DNA of 64,000 nt from Hydractinia symbiolongicarpus (taxonomy: Eukaryota > Cnidaria > Hydrozoa > Anthoathecata > Hydractiniidae): contig NC_079877.1 in the NCBI RefSeq assembly GCF_029227915.1, positions 7,194,001 through 7,258,000 on the forward strand. The letters run 5' to 3'. Shown piece after piece: positions 25,201 through 38,347 of this stretch (position 1 is the stretch's first letter; every line of letters begins with the position of its first letter). The position numbers and the translations under genes are program-made. The notes beneath the pieces were generated by a model, which ran no database searches, had not been told where the DNA came from, and was given only the letters and a program-made list of their open reading frames with translations.

Positions 25201-25672
25201 GGAACTCACCAATTACACTGGGCGCTGTGGTAGCGATTCATTTAAAAATTTAGATAAATAAGTCATTTTTACTGTAGGACCAATCCTAGCCGTTATCGCG
25301 CGCTGAAGAAATAGAGACAGTTTCCAAAACTAAATTTCATTGATTTTCTAACTGTGTCAATCAGTTTGAGTTACAACAGTTGCGTCACACATTCGTACCA
25401 ACATGTATTTAATTATTTTTTTCCGATATTACAAAGTTGTATCGCTTTCAACAGTGAAACGATTGACTGTGGGACTTAGTTGAACTGATTTTAGCCTTTG
25501 ACCTGATAAATGTGATAAATGAGTCATTTTGACTACAAGAAATGACATTCTTCTTAGTTTGACATGATTGATGGAACTCACCGATTACACTGGGCGCTGT
25601 GGTAGCGATTCATTTAAAAATTTAGATAAATAAGTCATTTTTACTGTAGGACCAATCCTAGCCGTTAGCGCG
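22226..25672. repeat. Mixed-subfamily block before the central domain
   Basis: About nine monomers of S, A, C and T types with hybrids. The A and C units near 22.7-23.45 kb foreshadow the domain to the right. The segment 24.12-24.83 kb is shared with 41.22-41.93 kb at an offset of 17,104 bp, with private variants 'cagttaaacgattg' and 'gtcaatgcgtttgag'. Two neighbouring units near 24.95 and 25.32 kb share 'acaacagttgcgtcacac' and 'ttattttttt', and reappear as a hybrid near 40.27 kb. Confidence 0.8.
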
Positions 25673-27535
25673 CGCTGAAGAAATAAAGACATTCTCAAAA
25701 ACTACATTTCATTGATTTTTTGGCGGTATAATTCCGTTTGAGTTACAACGGTTGCGTCACATATTCGTACCAACATGTATTTAGCGAAAGTATTCGGATA
25801 TTACTAGGTTGCATCGCTTTTAACTGTGAAACGTTTGACAGTGCGACTTAATTGAACTGCTTTTGGACTTTGACCTTATAAATGTTGTAAGTGAGACAAT
25901 TGGACTCCAAGAAATAACATGCTTCTTAATTTGACATAATTGCTGGAACTCAGCGAATACACTGGGCGCTGTGGTAACGGTTTATTTAAAAATTAAAATA
26001 AATAAGTCATTTTTACTGTGGGACCAATCCTAGCCGTTAGCGCGCGCTGAAGATATAGAGACAGTTTCGAAAACTCCATTTCATTGACTTTCTAACGGTG
26101 TCAATCCGTTTGAGTTAGAACGTTTGCGTCACATAATCGTACCAACATGTATTTAGTGATTTTCTTCCGATATTACTAAGTTGTATCGCTTTCAACAGAG
26201 AAACGATTGACTGTGGGACTTAATTGAACTGATTTTGGACTTTGACCTTATAAATGTAATAAATGGCCCATTTTGACTAGAAGAAATAACATTCTCCTTA
26301 ATTTGACATGATTGATGGAACTCACCGATTACACTAGGCTCTGTGGTAGCGCTTTACCTAAAAATGTAGATAAATAAGTCTCCTCTTACTGTGGGACCAA
26401 TCCTAGCCGTTATCGCACGCCGAAGAAATAGAGACAGTTTCAAAAACTACATTTCATTGACTTTCTAACGGTGTCAATCCGTTTGAGTTACAATGGTTGC
26501 GTCACATATTCGTACCAACATGTATTTAGTGATTTCCTTCCGATATTACTAAGTTGTATCGCTTTCAACAGAGAAACGATTGACCGTGGGAATTAATTCA
26601 ACTGATTCTGGACTTTGACCTTATAAATGTAATAAATGGGCCATTTTGACTAGAAGAAATAACATTCTCCTTAATATGACATGATTGATGGAACTCACCG
26701 ATTACACTAGGCTCTGTGGTAGCGCTTTATCTAAAAATGTAGATAAATAAGTCTCCTCTTACTGTGGGACCAATCCTAGCCGTTATCGCACGCCGAAGAA
26801 ATGGAGACAGTTTCAAAAACTACATTTCATTGACTTTCTAACGTTGTCAATCCGTTTGAGTTACAATGGTTGCGTCACATATTCGTACCAACATGTATTT
26901 AGTGATTTCCTTCCGATATTACTAAGTTGTATCGCTTTCAACAGAGAAACGATTGACCGTGGGAATTAATTCAACTGATTCTGGACTGTGACCTTATAAA
27001 TGTAATAAATGGGCCATTTTGACTAGAAGAAATAACATTCTCCTTAATTTGACATGATTGATGGAACTCACCGATTACACTAGGCTCTGTGGTAGCGCTT
27101 CACCTAAAAATGTAGATAAATAAATCTCCTCTTACTGTGAGACCAATCCTAGCCGTTATCGCACGCCGAAGAAATAGAGACAGTTTCAAAAACTACATTT
27201 CATTGACTTTCTAACGGTGTCAATCCGTTTGAGTTACAATGGTTGCGTCACATATTCGTACCAACATGTATTTAGTGATTTCCTTCCAATATTACTAAGT
27301 TGTATCGCTTTTAACAGTGAAACGATTGACCGTGGGAATTAATTCAACTGATTCTGGACTGTGACCTTATAAAAGTGATTAATGCGCCAATCGGTCTCCA
27401 AGGAATAACATTCTTCTTAATTTGACATGATTGCTGGAATTCAGCGGTTACATTAGGCTCTGCGGTAGCGCTTTATTTAAAAATTTAGATAAATAAGAAT
27501 TCCTTACTGTGGGACCAATCCTGGCCGTTACCATG
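25673..27535. repeat. 1,863-bp (5-mer) higher-order repeat, copy 1
   Basis: C, S/B hybrid, A/B, A/B and A monomers repeated at +1,863 bp. Private markers are 'acatgcttcttaatttg' near 25,918 and 'tataaaagtgattaatg' near 27,369. The C unit anchor is 25,688. This copy marks the left edge of the domain containing B-type monomers ('aagtctcctcttactg'). Confidence 0.88.
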
Positions 27536-29413
27536 CGCTGAAGAAATAAAGACATTCTCAAAAACTACATTTCATTGATTTCTTGGCGGCATAATTCCGT
27601 TTGAGTTACAACGGTTGCGTCACATATTCGTACCAACATGTATTTAGCGAAAGTATTCGGATATTACTAGGTTGCATCGCTTTTAACTGTGAAAGGTTTG
27701 ACTGTGCGACTTAATTGAACTGCTTTTGGACTTTGACCTTATAAATGTTGTAAGTGAGACAATTGGACTCCAAGAAATAACATGCTTCTTAATTTGACAT
27801 AATTGCTGGAACTCAGCGATTACACTGGGCGCTGTGGTAACGGTTTATTTAAAAATTAAAATAAATAAGTCATTTTTACTGTGGGACCAATCCTAGCCGT
27901 TAGCGCGCGCTGAAGATATAGAGACAGTTTCAAAAACTCCATTTCATTGACTTTCTAACGGTGTCAATCCGTTTGAGTTAGAACGTTCGCGTCACATAAT
28001 CGTACCAACATGTATTTAGTGATTTTCTTCCGATATTACTAAGTTGTATCGCTTTCAACAGAGAAACGATTGACTGTGGGACTTAATTGAACTGATTTTG
28101 GACTTTGACCTTATAAATGTAATAAATGGGCCATTTTGACTAGAAGAAATAACATTCTCCTTAATTTGACATGATTGATGGAACTCACCGATTACACTAG
28201 GCTCTGTGGTAGCGCTTTACCTAAAAATGTAGATAAATAAGTCTCCTCTTACTGTGGGACCAATCCTAGCCGTTATCGCACGCCGAAGAAATAGAGACAG
28301 TTTCAAAAACTACATTTCATTGACTTTCTAACGGTGTCAATCCGTTTGAGTTACAATGGTTGCGTCACATATTCGTACCAACATGTATTTAGTGATTTCC
28401 TTCCGATATTACTAAGTTGTATCGCTTTCAACAGAGAAACGATTGACCGTGGGAATTAATTCAACTGATTCTGGACTGTGACCTTATAAATGTAATAAAT
28501 GGGCCATTTTGACTAGAAGAAATAACATTCTCCTTAATATGACATGATTGATGGAACTCACCGATTACACTAGGCTCTGTGGTAGCGCTTTACCTAAAAA
28601 TGTAGATAAATAAGTCTCCTCTTACTGTGGGACCAATCCTAGCCGTTATCGCACGCCGAAGAAATAGAGACAGTTTCAAAAACCACATTTCATTGACTTT
28701 CTAACGTTGTCAATCCGTTTGAGTTACAATGGTTGCGTCACATATTCGTACCAACATGTATTTAGTGATTTCCTTCCGATATTACTAAGTTGTATCGCTT
28801 TCAACAGAGAAACGATTGACCGTGGGAATTAATTCAACTGATTCTGGACTGTGACCTTATAAATGTAATAAATGGGCCATTTTGACTAGAAGAAATAACA
28901 TTCTCCTTAATTTGACATGATTGATGGAACTCACCGATTACACTAGGCTCTGTGGTAGCGCTTCACCTAAAAATGTAGATAAATAAATCTCCTCTTACTG
29001 TGAGACCAATCCTAGCCGTTATCGCACGCCGAAGAAATAGAGACAGTTTCAAAAACTACATTTCATTGACTTTCTAACGGTGTCAATCCGTTTGAGTTAC
29101 AATGGTTGCGTCACATATTCGTACCAACATGTATTTAGTGATTTCCTTCCAATATTACTAAGTTGTATCGCTTTTAACAGTGAAACGATTGACCGTGGGA
29201 ATTAATTCAACTGATTCTGGACTGTGACCTTATAAAAGTGATTAATGCGCCAATCGGTCTCCAAGGAATAACATTCTTCTTACTTTGACATGATTGCTGG
29301 AATTCAGCGGTTACATTAGGCTCTGCGGTAGCGCTTTATTTAAAAATTTAGATAAATAAGAATTCCTTACTGTGGGACCAATCCTGGCCGTTACCATGCG
29401 CTGAAGAAATAGA
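27536..29413. repeat. 1,863-bp (5-mer) higher-order repeat, copy 2
   Basis: Carries the same order and private markers as copy 1: 'acatgcttcttaatttg' near 27,781 and 'tataaaagtgattaatg' near 29,232. It differs by 'ttacttgacatg'-like change near 29,281 ('tactttgaca' for 'taatttgaca'). It ends about 29,410 where another A monomer follows instead of the expected C monomer. Confidence 0.88.
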
Positions 29414-30530
29414 GACAGTTTCAAAAACTACATTTCATTGAATTTCTAACGGTGTCAATCCGTTTGAGTTACAATGGTTGCGTCACATATTCGTACCAAC
29501 ATGTATTTAGTGATTTCCTTCTGATATTACTAAGTTGTATCGCTTTTAACAGTGAAACGATTGACCGTGGGAATTAATTCAACTGATTCTGGACTGTGAC
29601 CTTATAAATGTGATTAATGCGCCAATTGGTCTCCAAGGAATAACATTCTTCTTAATTTGACATGATTGCTGGAATTCAGCGGTTACATTAGGCTCTGCGG
29701 TAGTTCTTTATTTAAAAATTTAGATAAATAAGATTTCCTTACTGTGGGACCAATCCTGGCCGTTACCATGCGCTGAAGAAATAAAGACATTCTCAAAAAC
29801 TACATTTCATTGATTTCTTGGCGGTATAATTCCGTTTGAGTTACAACGGTTGCGTCACATATTCGTACCAACATGTATTTAGCGAAAGTATTCGGATATT
29901 ACTAGGTTGCATCGCTTTTAACTGTGAAACGTTTGACTGTGCGACTTAATTGAACTGCTTTTGGACTTTGACCTTATAAATGTTGTAAGTGAGACAATTG
30001 GACTCCAAGAAATAACATTCTTCTTAATTTGACATAATTGCTGGAACTCAGCGATTACACTGGGCGCTGTGGTAACGGTTTATTTAAAAATTAAAATAAA
30101 TAAGTCATTTTTACTGTGGGACCAATCCTAGCGGTTAGCGCGCGCTGAAGATATAGAGACAGTTTCAAAAACTCCATTTCATTGACTTTCTAACGGTGTC
30201 AATCCGTTTGAGTTAGAACGTTTGCGTCACATAATCGTACCAACATGTATTTAGTGATTTTCTTCCGATATTACTAAGTTGTATCGCTTTCAACAGAGAA
30301 ACGATTGACTGTGGGACTTAATTGAACTGAATTTGGACTTTGACCTTATAAATGTAATAAATGGGCCATTTTGACTAGAAGAAATAACATTCTCCTTAAT
30401 TTGACATGATTGATGGAACTCACCGATTACACTAGGCTCTGTGGTAGCGCTTTACCTAAAAATGTAGATAAATAAGTCTCCTCTCACTGTGGGACCAATC
30501 CTAGCCGTTATCGCACGCCGAAGAAATAGA
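29414..30530. repeat. 3-mer higher-order repeat (A-C-S/B), diverged copy 1
   Basis: An A, a C (anchor 29,786) and an S/B hybrid unit, 1,117 bp in total. It follows the same order as the next two copies but lacks their private deletions, and has its own variants 'cattgaatttctaacgg' and 'tgatttccttctgat'. It is probably the older member of the set. Confidence 0.82.
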
Positions 30531-31645
30531 GACAGTTTCAAAAACTACATTTCATTGACTTTCTAACGGTGTCAATCCGTTTGAGTTACAATGGTTGCGT
30601 CACATATTCGTACCAACATGTATTTAGTGATTTCCTTCCGATATTACTAAGTTGTATCGCTTTTAACAGTGAAACGATTGACCGTGGGAATTAATTCAAC
30701 TGATTCTGGACTGTGACCTTATAAATGTGATTAATGCGCCAATTGGTCTCCAAGGAATAACATTCTTCTTAATTTGACATGATTGCTGGAATTCAGCGGT
30801 TACATTAGGCTCTGCGGTAGCGCTTTATTTAAAAATTTAGATAAATAAGATTTCCTTACTGTGGGACCAATCCTGGCCGTTACCATGCGCTGAAGAAATA
30901 AAGACATTCTCAAAACTACATTTCATTGATTTCTTGGCGGTATAATTCCGTTTGAGTTACAACGGTTGCGTCACATATTCGTACCAACATGTATTTAGCG
31001 AAAGTATTCGGATATTACTAGGTTGCATCGCTTTTAACTGTGAAACGTTTGACTGTGCGACTTAATTGAACTGCTTTTGGACTTTGACCTTATAAATGTT
31101 GTAAGTAAGACAATTGGACTCCAAGAAATAACATTCTTCTTAATTTGACATAATTGCTGGAACTCAGCGATTACACTGGGCGCTGTGGTAACGGTTTATT
31201 TAAAAATTAAAATAAATAAGTCATTTTTACTGTGGGACCAATCCTAGCCGTTAGCGCGCGCTGAAGATATAGAGACAGTTTCAAAAACTCCATTTCATTG
31301 ACTTTCTAACGGTGTCAATCCGTTTGAGTTAGAACGTTTGCGTCACATAATTGTACCAACATGTATTTAGTGATTTTCTTCCGATATTACTAATTGTATC
31401 GCTTTCAACAGAGAAACGATTGACTGTGGGACTTAATTGAACTGATTTTGGACTTTGACCTTATAAATGAAATAAATGGGCCATTTTGACTAGAAGAAAT
31501 AACATTCTCCTTAATTTGACATGATTGATGGAACTCACCGATTACACTAGGCTCTGTGGTAGCGCTTTACCTAAAAATGTAGATAAATAAGTCTCCTCTC
31601 ACTGTGGGACCAATCCTAGCCGTTATCGCACGCCGAAGAAATAGA
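30531..31645. repeat. 1,115-bp 3-mer higher-order repeat, copy 2
   Basis: An A, a C (anchor 30,903) and an S/B unit. Two private deletions mark it: 'attctcaaaactacatttc', lacking two A's, near 30,907 and 'attactaattgtatcgc', lacking three bases, near 31,386. 'ataattgtaccaac' is shared too. The next 1,115 bp repeat it almost exactly, so the duplication looks recent. Confidence 0.9.
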
Positions 31646-32760
31646 GACAGTTTCAAAAACTACATTTCATTGACTTTCTAACGGTGTCAATCCGTTTGAG
31701 TTACAATGGTTGCGTCACATATTCGTACCAACATGTATTTAGTGATTTCCTTCCGATATTACTAAGTTGTATCGCTTTTAACAGTGAAACGATTGACCGT
31801 GGGAATTAATTCAACTGATTCTGGACTGTGACCTTATAAATGTGATTAATGCGCCAATTGGTCTCCAAGGAATAACATTCTTCTTAATTTGACATGATTG
31901 CTGGAATTCAGCGGTTACATTAGGCTCTGCGGTAGCGCTTTATTTAAAAATTTAGATAAATAAGATTTCCTTACTGTGGGACCAATCCTGGCCGTTACCA
32001 TGCGCTGAAGAAATAAAGACATTCTCAAAACTACATTTCATTGATTTCTTGGCGGTATAATTCCGTTTGAGTTACAACGGTTGCGTCACATATTCGTACC
32101 AACATGTATTTAGCGAAAGTATTCGGATATTACTAGGTTGCATCGCTTTTAACTGTGAAACGTTTGACTGTGCGACTTAATTGAACTGCTTTTGGACTTT
32201 GACCTTATAAATGTTGTAAGTAAGACAATTGGACTCCAAGAAATAACATTCTTCTTAATTTGACATAATTGCTGGAACTCAGCGATTACACTGGGCGCTG
32301 TGGTAACGGTTTATTTAAAAATTAAAATAAATAAGTCATTTTTACTGTGGGACCAATCCTAGCCGTTAGCGCGCGCTGAAGATATAGAGACAGTTTCAAA
32401 AACTCCATTTCATTGACTTTCTAACGGTGTCAATCCGTTTGAGTTAGAACGTTTGCGTCACATAATTGTACCAACATGTATTTAGTGATTTTCTTCCGAT
32501 ATTACTAATTGTATCGCTTTCAACAGAGAAACGATTGACTGTGGGACTTAATTGAACTGATTTTGGACTTTGACCTTATAAATGAAATAAATGGGCCATT
32601 TTGACTAGAAGAAATAACATTCTCCTTAATTTGACATGATTGATGGAACTCACCGATTACACTAGGCTCTGTGGTAGCGCTTTACCTAAAAATGTAGATA
32701 AATAAGTCTCCTCTTACTGTGGGACCAATCCTAGCCGTTATCGCACGCCGAAGAAATAGA
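31646..32760. repeat. 1,115-bp 3-mer higher-order repeat, copy 3
   Basis: Near-identical to 30,531-31,645, with both private deletions at +1,115. One difference is at the right end, where this copy has 'cctcttactgtg' and the two preceding S/B ends have 'cctctcactgtg'. Confidence 0.9.
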
Positions 32761-33879
32761 GACAGTTTCAAAAACTACATTTCATTGACTTTCTAACGGT
32801 GTCAATCCGTTTGAGTTACAATGGTTGCGTCACATATTCGTACCAACATGTATTTAGTGATTTCCTTCCGATATTACTAAGTTGTATCGCTTTCAACAGA
32901 GAAACGATTGACCGTGGGAATTAATTCAACTGATTCTGGACTGTGACCTTATAAATGTAATAAATAGGCCATTTTGACTAGAAGAAATAACATTCTCCTT
33001 AATTTGACATGATTGATGGAACTCACCGATTACACTAGGCTCTGTGGTAGCGCTTTACCTAAAAATGTAGATAAATAAGTCTCCTCTTACTGTGGGACCA
33101 ATCCTAGCCGTTATCGCACGCCGAAGAAATAGAGACAGTTTCAAAAACTACATTTCATTGACTTTCTAACGGTGTCAATCCGCTTGAGTTACAATGGTTG
33201 CGTCACATATTCGTACCAACATGTATTTAGTGATTTCCTTCCGATATTACTAAGTTGTATCGCTTTCAACAGAGAAACAATTGACCGCGGGAATTAATTC
33301 AACTGATTCTGGACTGTGAGCTTATAAATGTAATAAATGGGCCATTTTGACTAGAAGAAATAACATTCTCCTTAATTTGACATGATTGATGGAACTCACC
33401 GATTACACTAGGCTCTGTGGTAGCGCTTTACCTAAAAATGTAGATAAATAAGTCTCCTCTTACTGTGGGACCAATCCTAGCCATTATCGCACGCCGAAGA
33501 AATAGAGACAGTTTCAAAAACTACATTTCATTGACTTTCTAACGGTGTCAATCCGTTTGAGTCACAATGGTTGCGTCACATATTCGTACCAACATGTATT
33601 TAGTGATTTCCTTCCGATATTACTAAGTTGTATCGCTTTCAACAGAGAAACGATTGACTGTGGGACTTAATTGAACTGATTTTGGACTTTGACCTTATAA
33701 ATGTAATAAATGGGCCATTTTGACTAGAAGAAATAACATTCTCCTTAATTTGACATGATTGATGGAACTCACCGATTACACTAGGCTCTGTGGTAGCGCT
33801 TTACCTAAAAATGTAGATAAATAAGTCTCCTCTTACTGTGGGACCAATCCTAGCCGTTATCGCACGCCGAAGAAGTAGA
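32761..33879. repeat. Run of three A/B-type monomers
   Basis: Three consecutive units of about 373 bp. Each has 'gggccattttgactag' or the one-base variant 'taggccattttg', plus 'aagtctcctcttactg'. The first two carry 'attaattcaactgattc', while the third reverts to 'cttaattgaactgatt', so it is an A/B/S hybrid. This is a local simple-monomer expansion between two higher-order repeats. Confidence 0.85.
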
Positions 33880-35368
33880 GACAGTTTCAAAAACTACATT
33901 TCATTGACTTTCTAACGGTGTCAATCCGTTTGAGTTACAATGGTTGCGTCACATATTCGTACCAACATGTATTTAGTGATTTCCTTCCGATATTACTAAG
34001 TTGTATCGCTTTCAACAGAGAAACGATTGACCGTGGGAATTAATTCAACTGATTCTGGACTGTGAGCTTATAAATGTAATAAATGGGCCATTTTGACTAG
34101 AAGAAATAACATTCTCTTTAATTTGACATGATTGATGGAACTCACCGATTACACTAGGCTCTGTGGTAGCGCTTTACCTAAAAATGTAGATAAATAAGTC
34201 TCCTCTTACTGTGGGACCAATCCTAGCCGTTATCGCACGCCGAAGAAATAGGGACAGTTTCAAAAACTACATTTCATTGACTTTCTAACGGTGTCAATCC
34301 GTTTGAGTTACAATGGTTGCGTCACATATTCGTACCAACATGTATTTAGTGATTTCCTTCCGATATTACTAAGTTGTATCGCTTTTAACAGTGAAACGAT
34401 TGACCGTGGGAATTAATTCAACTGATTCTGGACTGTGACCTTATAAATGTGATTAATGCGCCAATTGGTCTCCAAGGAATAACATTCTTGCTAATTTGAC
34501 ATGATTGCTGGAATTCAGCGGTTACATTAGGCTCTGGGGTAGCGCTTTATTTAAAAATTTAGATAAATAAGATTTCCTTACTGTGGGACCAATCCTGGCC
34601 GTTACCATGCGCTGAAGAAATAAAGACATTCTCAAAAACTACATTTCATTGAGTTCTTGGCGGTATAATTCCGTTTGAGTTACAACGGTTGCGTCACATA
34701 TTCGTACCAACATGTATTTAGCGAAAGTATTCGGATATTACTAGGTTGCATCGCTTTTAACTGTGAAACGTTTGACTGTGCGACTTAATTGAACAGCTTT
34801 TGGACTTTGACCTTATAAATGTTGTAAGTGAGACAATTGGACTCCAAGAAATAACATTCTTCTTAATTTGACATAATTGCTGGAACTCAGCGATTACACT
34901 GGGCGCTGTGGTAACGGTTTATTTAAAAATTAAAATAAATAAGTCATTTTTACTGTGGGACCAATCCTAGCCGTTAGCGCGCCCTGAAGATATAGAGACA
35001 GTTTCAAAACTCCATTTCATTGACTTTCTAACGGTGTCAATCCGTTTGAATTAGAACGTTTGCGTCACATAATCGTACCAACATGTATTTAGTGATTTTC
35101 TTCCGATATTACTAAGTTGTATCGCTTTCAACAGAGAAACGATTGACTGTGGGACTTAATTGAACTGATTTTGGACTTTGACCTTATAAATGTAATAAAT
35201 GGGCCATTTTGACTAGAAGAAATAACATTCTCCTTAATTTGACATGATTGATGGAACTCACCGATTACACTAGGCTCTGTGGTAGCGCTTTACCTAAAAA
35301 TGTAGATAAATAAGTCTCCTCTTACTGTGGGACCAATCCTAGCCGTTATCGCACGCCGAAGAAATAGA
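33880..35368. repeat. 1,489-bp (4-mer) higher-order repeat, copy 1
   Basis: Order A/B (33,880), A (34,253), C (34,625), S/B (34,997). The private 'ctgtgagcttataaatg' near 34,060 and 'cattcttgctaatttg' near 34,484 recur at +1,489. The C unit carries 'ttgagttcttggcgg' and 'gaacagcttttgg', shared not with the next copy but with the unit 4,095 bp further on (about 38,746). Confidence 0.87.
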
Positions 35369-36857
35369 GACAGTTTCAAAAACTACATTTCATTGACTTT
35401 CTAACGGTGTCAATCCGTTTGAGTTACAATGGTTGCGTCACATATTCGTACCAACATGTATTTAGTGATTTCCTTCCGATATTACTAAGTTGTATCGCTT
35501 TCAACAGAGAAACGATTGACCGTGGGAATTAATTCAACTGATTCTGGACTGTGAGCTTATAAATGTAATAAATGGGCCATTTTGACTAGAAGAAATAACA
35601 TTCTCCTTAATTTGACATGATTGATGGAACTCACCGATTACACTAGGCTCTGTGGTAGCGCTTTACCTAAAAATGTAGATAAATAAGTCTCCTCTTACTG
35701 TGGGACCAATCCTAGCCGTTATCGCACGCCGAAGAAATAGAGACAGTTTCAAAAACTACATTTCATTGACTTTCTAACGGTGTCAATCCGTTTGAGTTAC
35801 AATGGTTGCGTCACATATTCGTACCAACATGTATTTAGTGATTTCCTTCCGATATTACTAAGTTGTATCGCTTTTAACAGTGAAACGATTGACCGTGGGA
35901 ATTAATTCAACTGATTCTGGACTGTGACCTTATAAATGTGATTAATGCGCCAATTGGTCTCCAAGGAATAACATTCTTGCTAATTTGACATGATTGCTGG
36001 AATTCAGCGGTTACATTAAGCTCTGGGGTAGCGCTTTATTTAAAAATTTAGATAAATAAGATTTCCTTACTGTGGGACCAATCCTGGCCGTTACCATGCG
36101 CTGAAGAAATAAAGACATTCTCAAAAACTACATTTCATTGATTTCTTGGCGGTATAATTCCGTTTGAGTTACAACGGTTGCGTCACATATTCGTACCAAC
36201 ATGTATTTAGCGAAAGTATTCGGATATTACTAGGTTGCATCGCTTTTAACTGTGAAACGTTTGACTGTGCGACTTAATTGAACTGCTTTTGGACTTTGAC
36301 CTTATAAATGTTGTAAGTGAGACAATTGGACTCCAAGAAATAACATTCTTCTTAATTTGACATAATTGCTGGCACTCAGCGATTACACTGGGCGCTGTGG
36401 TAACGGTTTATTTAAAAATTAAAATAAATAAGTCATTTTTACTGTGGGACCAATCCTAGCGGTTAGCGCGCGCTGAAGATATAGAGACAGTTTCAAAAAC
36501 TCCATTTCAATGACCTTCTAACGGTGTCAATCCGTTTGAGTTACAATGGTTGCGTCACATATTCGTACCAACATGTATTTAGTGATTTCCTTCCGATATT
36601 ACTAAGTTGTATCGCTTTTAACAGTGAAACGATTGACCGTGGGAATTAATTCAACTGATTCTGGACTTTGACCTTATAAATGTGATTAATGCGCCAATTG
36701 GTCTTCAAGGAATAACATTCTTCTTAATTTGACATGATTGCTGGAATTCAGCGGTTACATTAGGCTCTGCGGTAGCGCTTTATTTAATAATTTAGATAAA
36801 TAAGATTTCCTTACTGTGGGACCAATCCTGGCCGTTATCGCACGCCGAAGAAATAGA
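35369..36857. repeat. 1,489-bp (4-mer) higher-order repeat, copy 2
   Basis: Order A/B (35,369), A (35,742), C (36,114), then a hybrid starting as S ('caaaaactccatttcaatg') but continuing as A ('gttacaatgg', 'gaccgtgggaattaattc'). Conversion has thus replaced most of the fourth monomer. 'ctgtgagcttataaatg' near 35,549 and 'cattcttgctaatttg' near 35,973 are conserved. Confidence 0.85.
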
Positions 36858-38347
36858 GACAGTTTCAAAAACTACATTTCATTGACTTTCTAACGGTGTC
36901 AATCCGTTTGAGTTACAATGGTTGCGTCACATATTCGTACCAACATGTATTTAGTGATTTCCTTCCGATATTACTAAGTTGTATCGCTTTCAACAGAGAA
37001 ACGATTGACCGTGGGAATTAATTCAACTGATTCTGGACTGTGAGCTTATAAATGTAATAAATGGGCCATTTTGACTAGAAGAAATAACATTCTCCTTAAT
37101 TTGACATGATTGATGGAACTCACCGATTACACTAGGCTCTGTGGTAGCGCTTTACCTAAAAATGTAGATAAATAAGTCTCCTCTTACTGTGGGACCAATC
37201 CTAGCCGTTATCGCACGCCGAAGAAATAGAGACAGTTTCAAAAACTACATTTCATTGACTCTCTAACGGTGTCAATCCGTTTGAGTTACAATGGTTGCGT
37301 CACATATTCGTACCAACATGTATTTAGTGATTTCCTTCCGATATTACTAAGTTGTATCGCTTTTAACAGTGAAACGATTGACCGTGGGAATTAATTCAAC
37401 TGATTCTGGACTGTGACCTTATAAATGTGATTAATGCGCCAATTGGTCTCCAAGGAATAACATTCTTGCTAATTTGACATGATTGCTGGAAATCAGCGGT
37501 TACATTAGGCTCTGGGGTAGCGCTTTATTTAAAAATTTAGATAAATAAGATTTCCTTACTGTGGGACCAATCCTGGCCGTTACCATGCGCTGAAGAAATA
37601 AAGACATTCTCAAAAACTACATTTCATTGATTTCTTGGCGGTATAATTCCGTTTGAGTTACAACGGTTGCGTCACATATTCGTACCAACATGTATTTAGC
37701 GAAAGTATTCGGATATTACTAGGTTGCATCGCTTTTAACTGTGAAACGTTTGACTGTGCGACTTAATTGAACTGCTTTTGGACTTTGACCTTATAAATGT
37801 TGTAAGTGAGACAATTGGACTCCAAGAAATAACATTCTTCTTAATTTGACATAATTGCTGGAACTCAGCGATTACACTGGGCGCTGTGGTAACGGTTTAT
37901 TTAAAAATTAAAATAAATAAGTCATTTTTACTGTGGGACCAATCCTAGCCGTTAGCGCGCGCTGAAGATATAGAGACAGTTTCAAAAACTCCATTTCAAT
38001 GACTTTCTAACGGTGTCAATCCGTTTGAATTAGAACGTTTGCGTCACATAATCGTACCAACATGTATTTAGTGATTTTCTTCCGATATTACTAAGTTGTA
38101 TCGCTTTCAACAGAGAAACGATTGACTGTGGGACTTAATTGAACTGATTTTGGACTGTAAACTTATAAATGTAATAAATGGGCCATTTTGACTGGAAGAA
38201 ATAACATTCTCCTTAATTTGACATGATTGATGGAACTCACCGATTACACTAGGCTCTGTGGTAGCGCTTTACCTAAAAATGTAGATAAATAAGTCTCCTC
38301 TTACTGTGGGACCAATCCTAGCCGTTATCGCACGCCGAAGAAATAGA
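36858..38347. repeat. 1,489-bp (4-mer) higher-order repeat, copy 3
   Basis: Order A/B (36,858), A, C (37,603), S/B (near 37,975). It keeps 'ctgtgagcttataaatg' near 37,038 and the S unit with 'ccgtttgaattagaacg'. A small local change, 'ggactgtaaacttataaatg' near 38,153, is unique to this copy. Confidence 0.85.
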
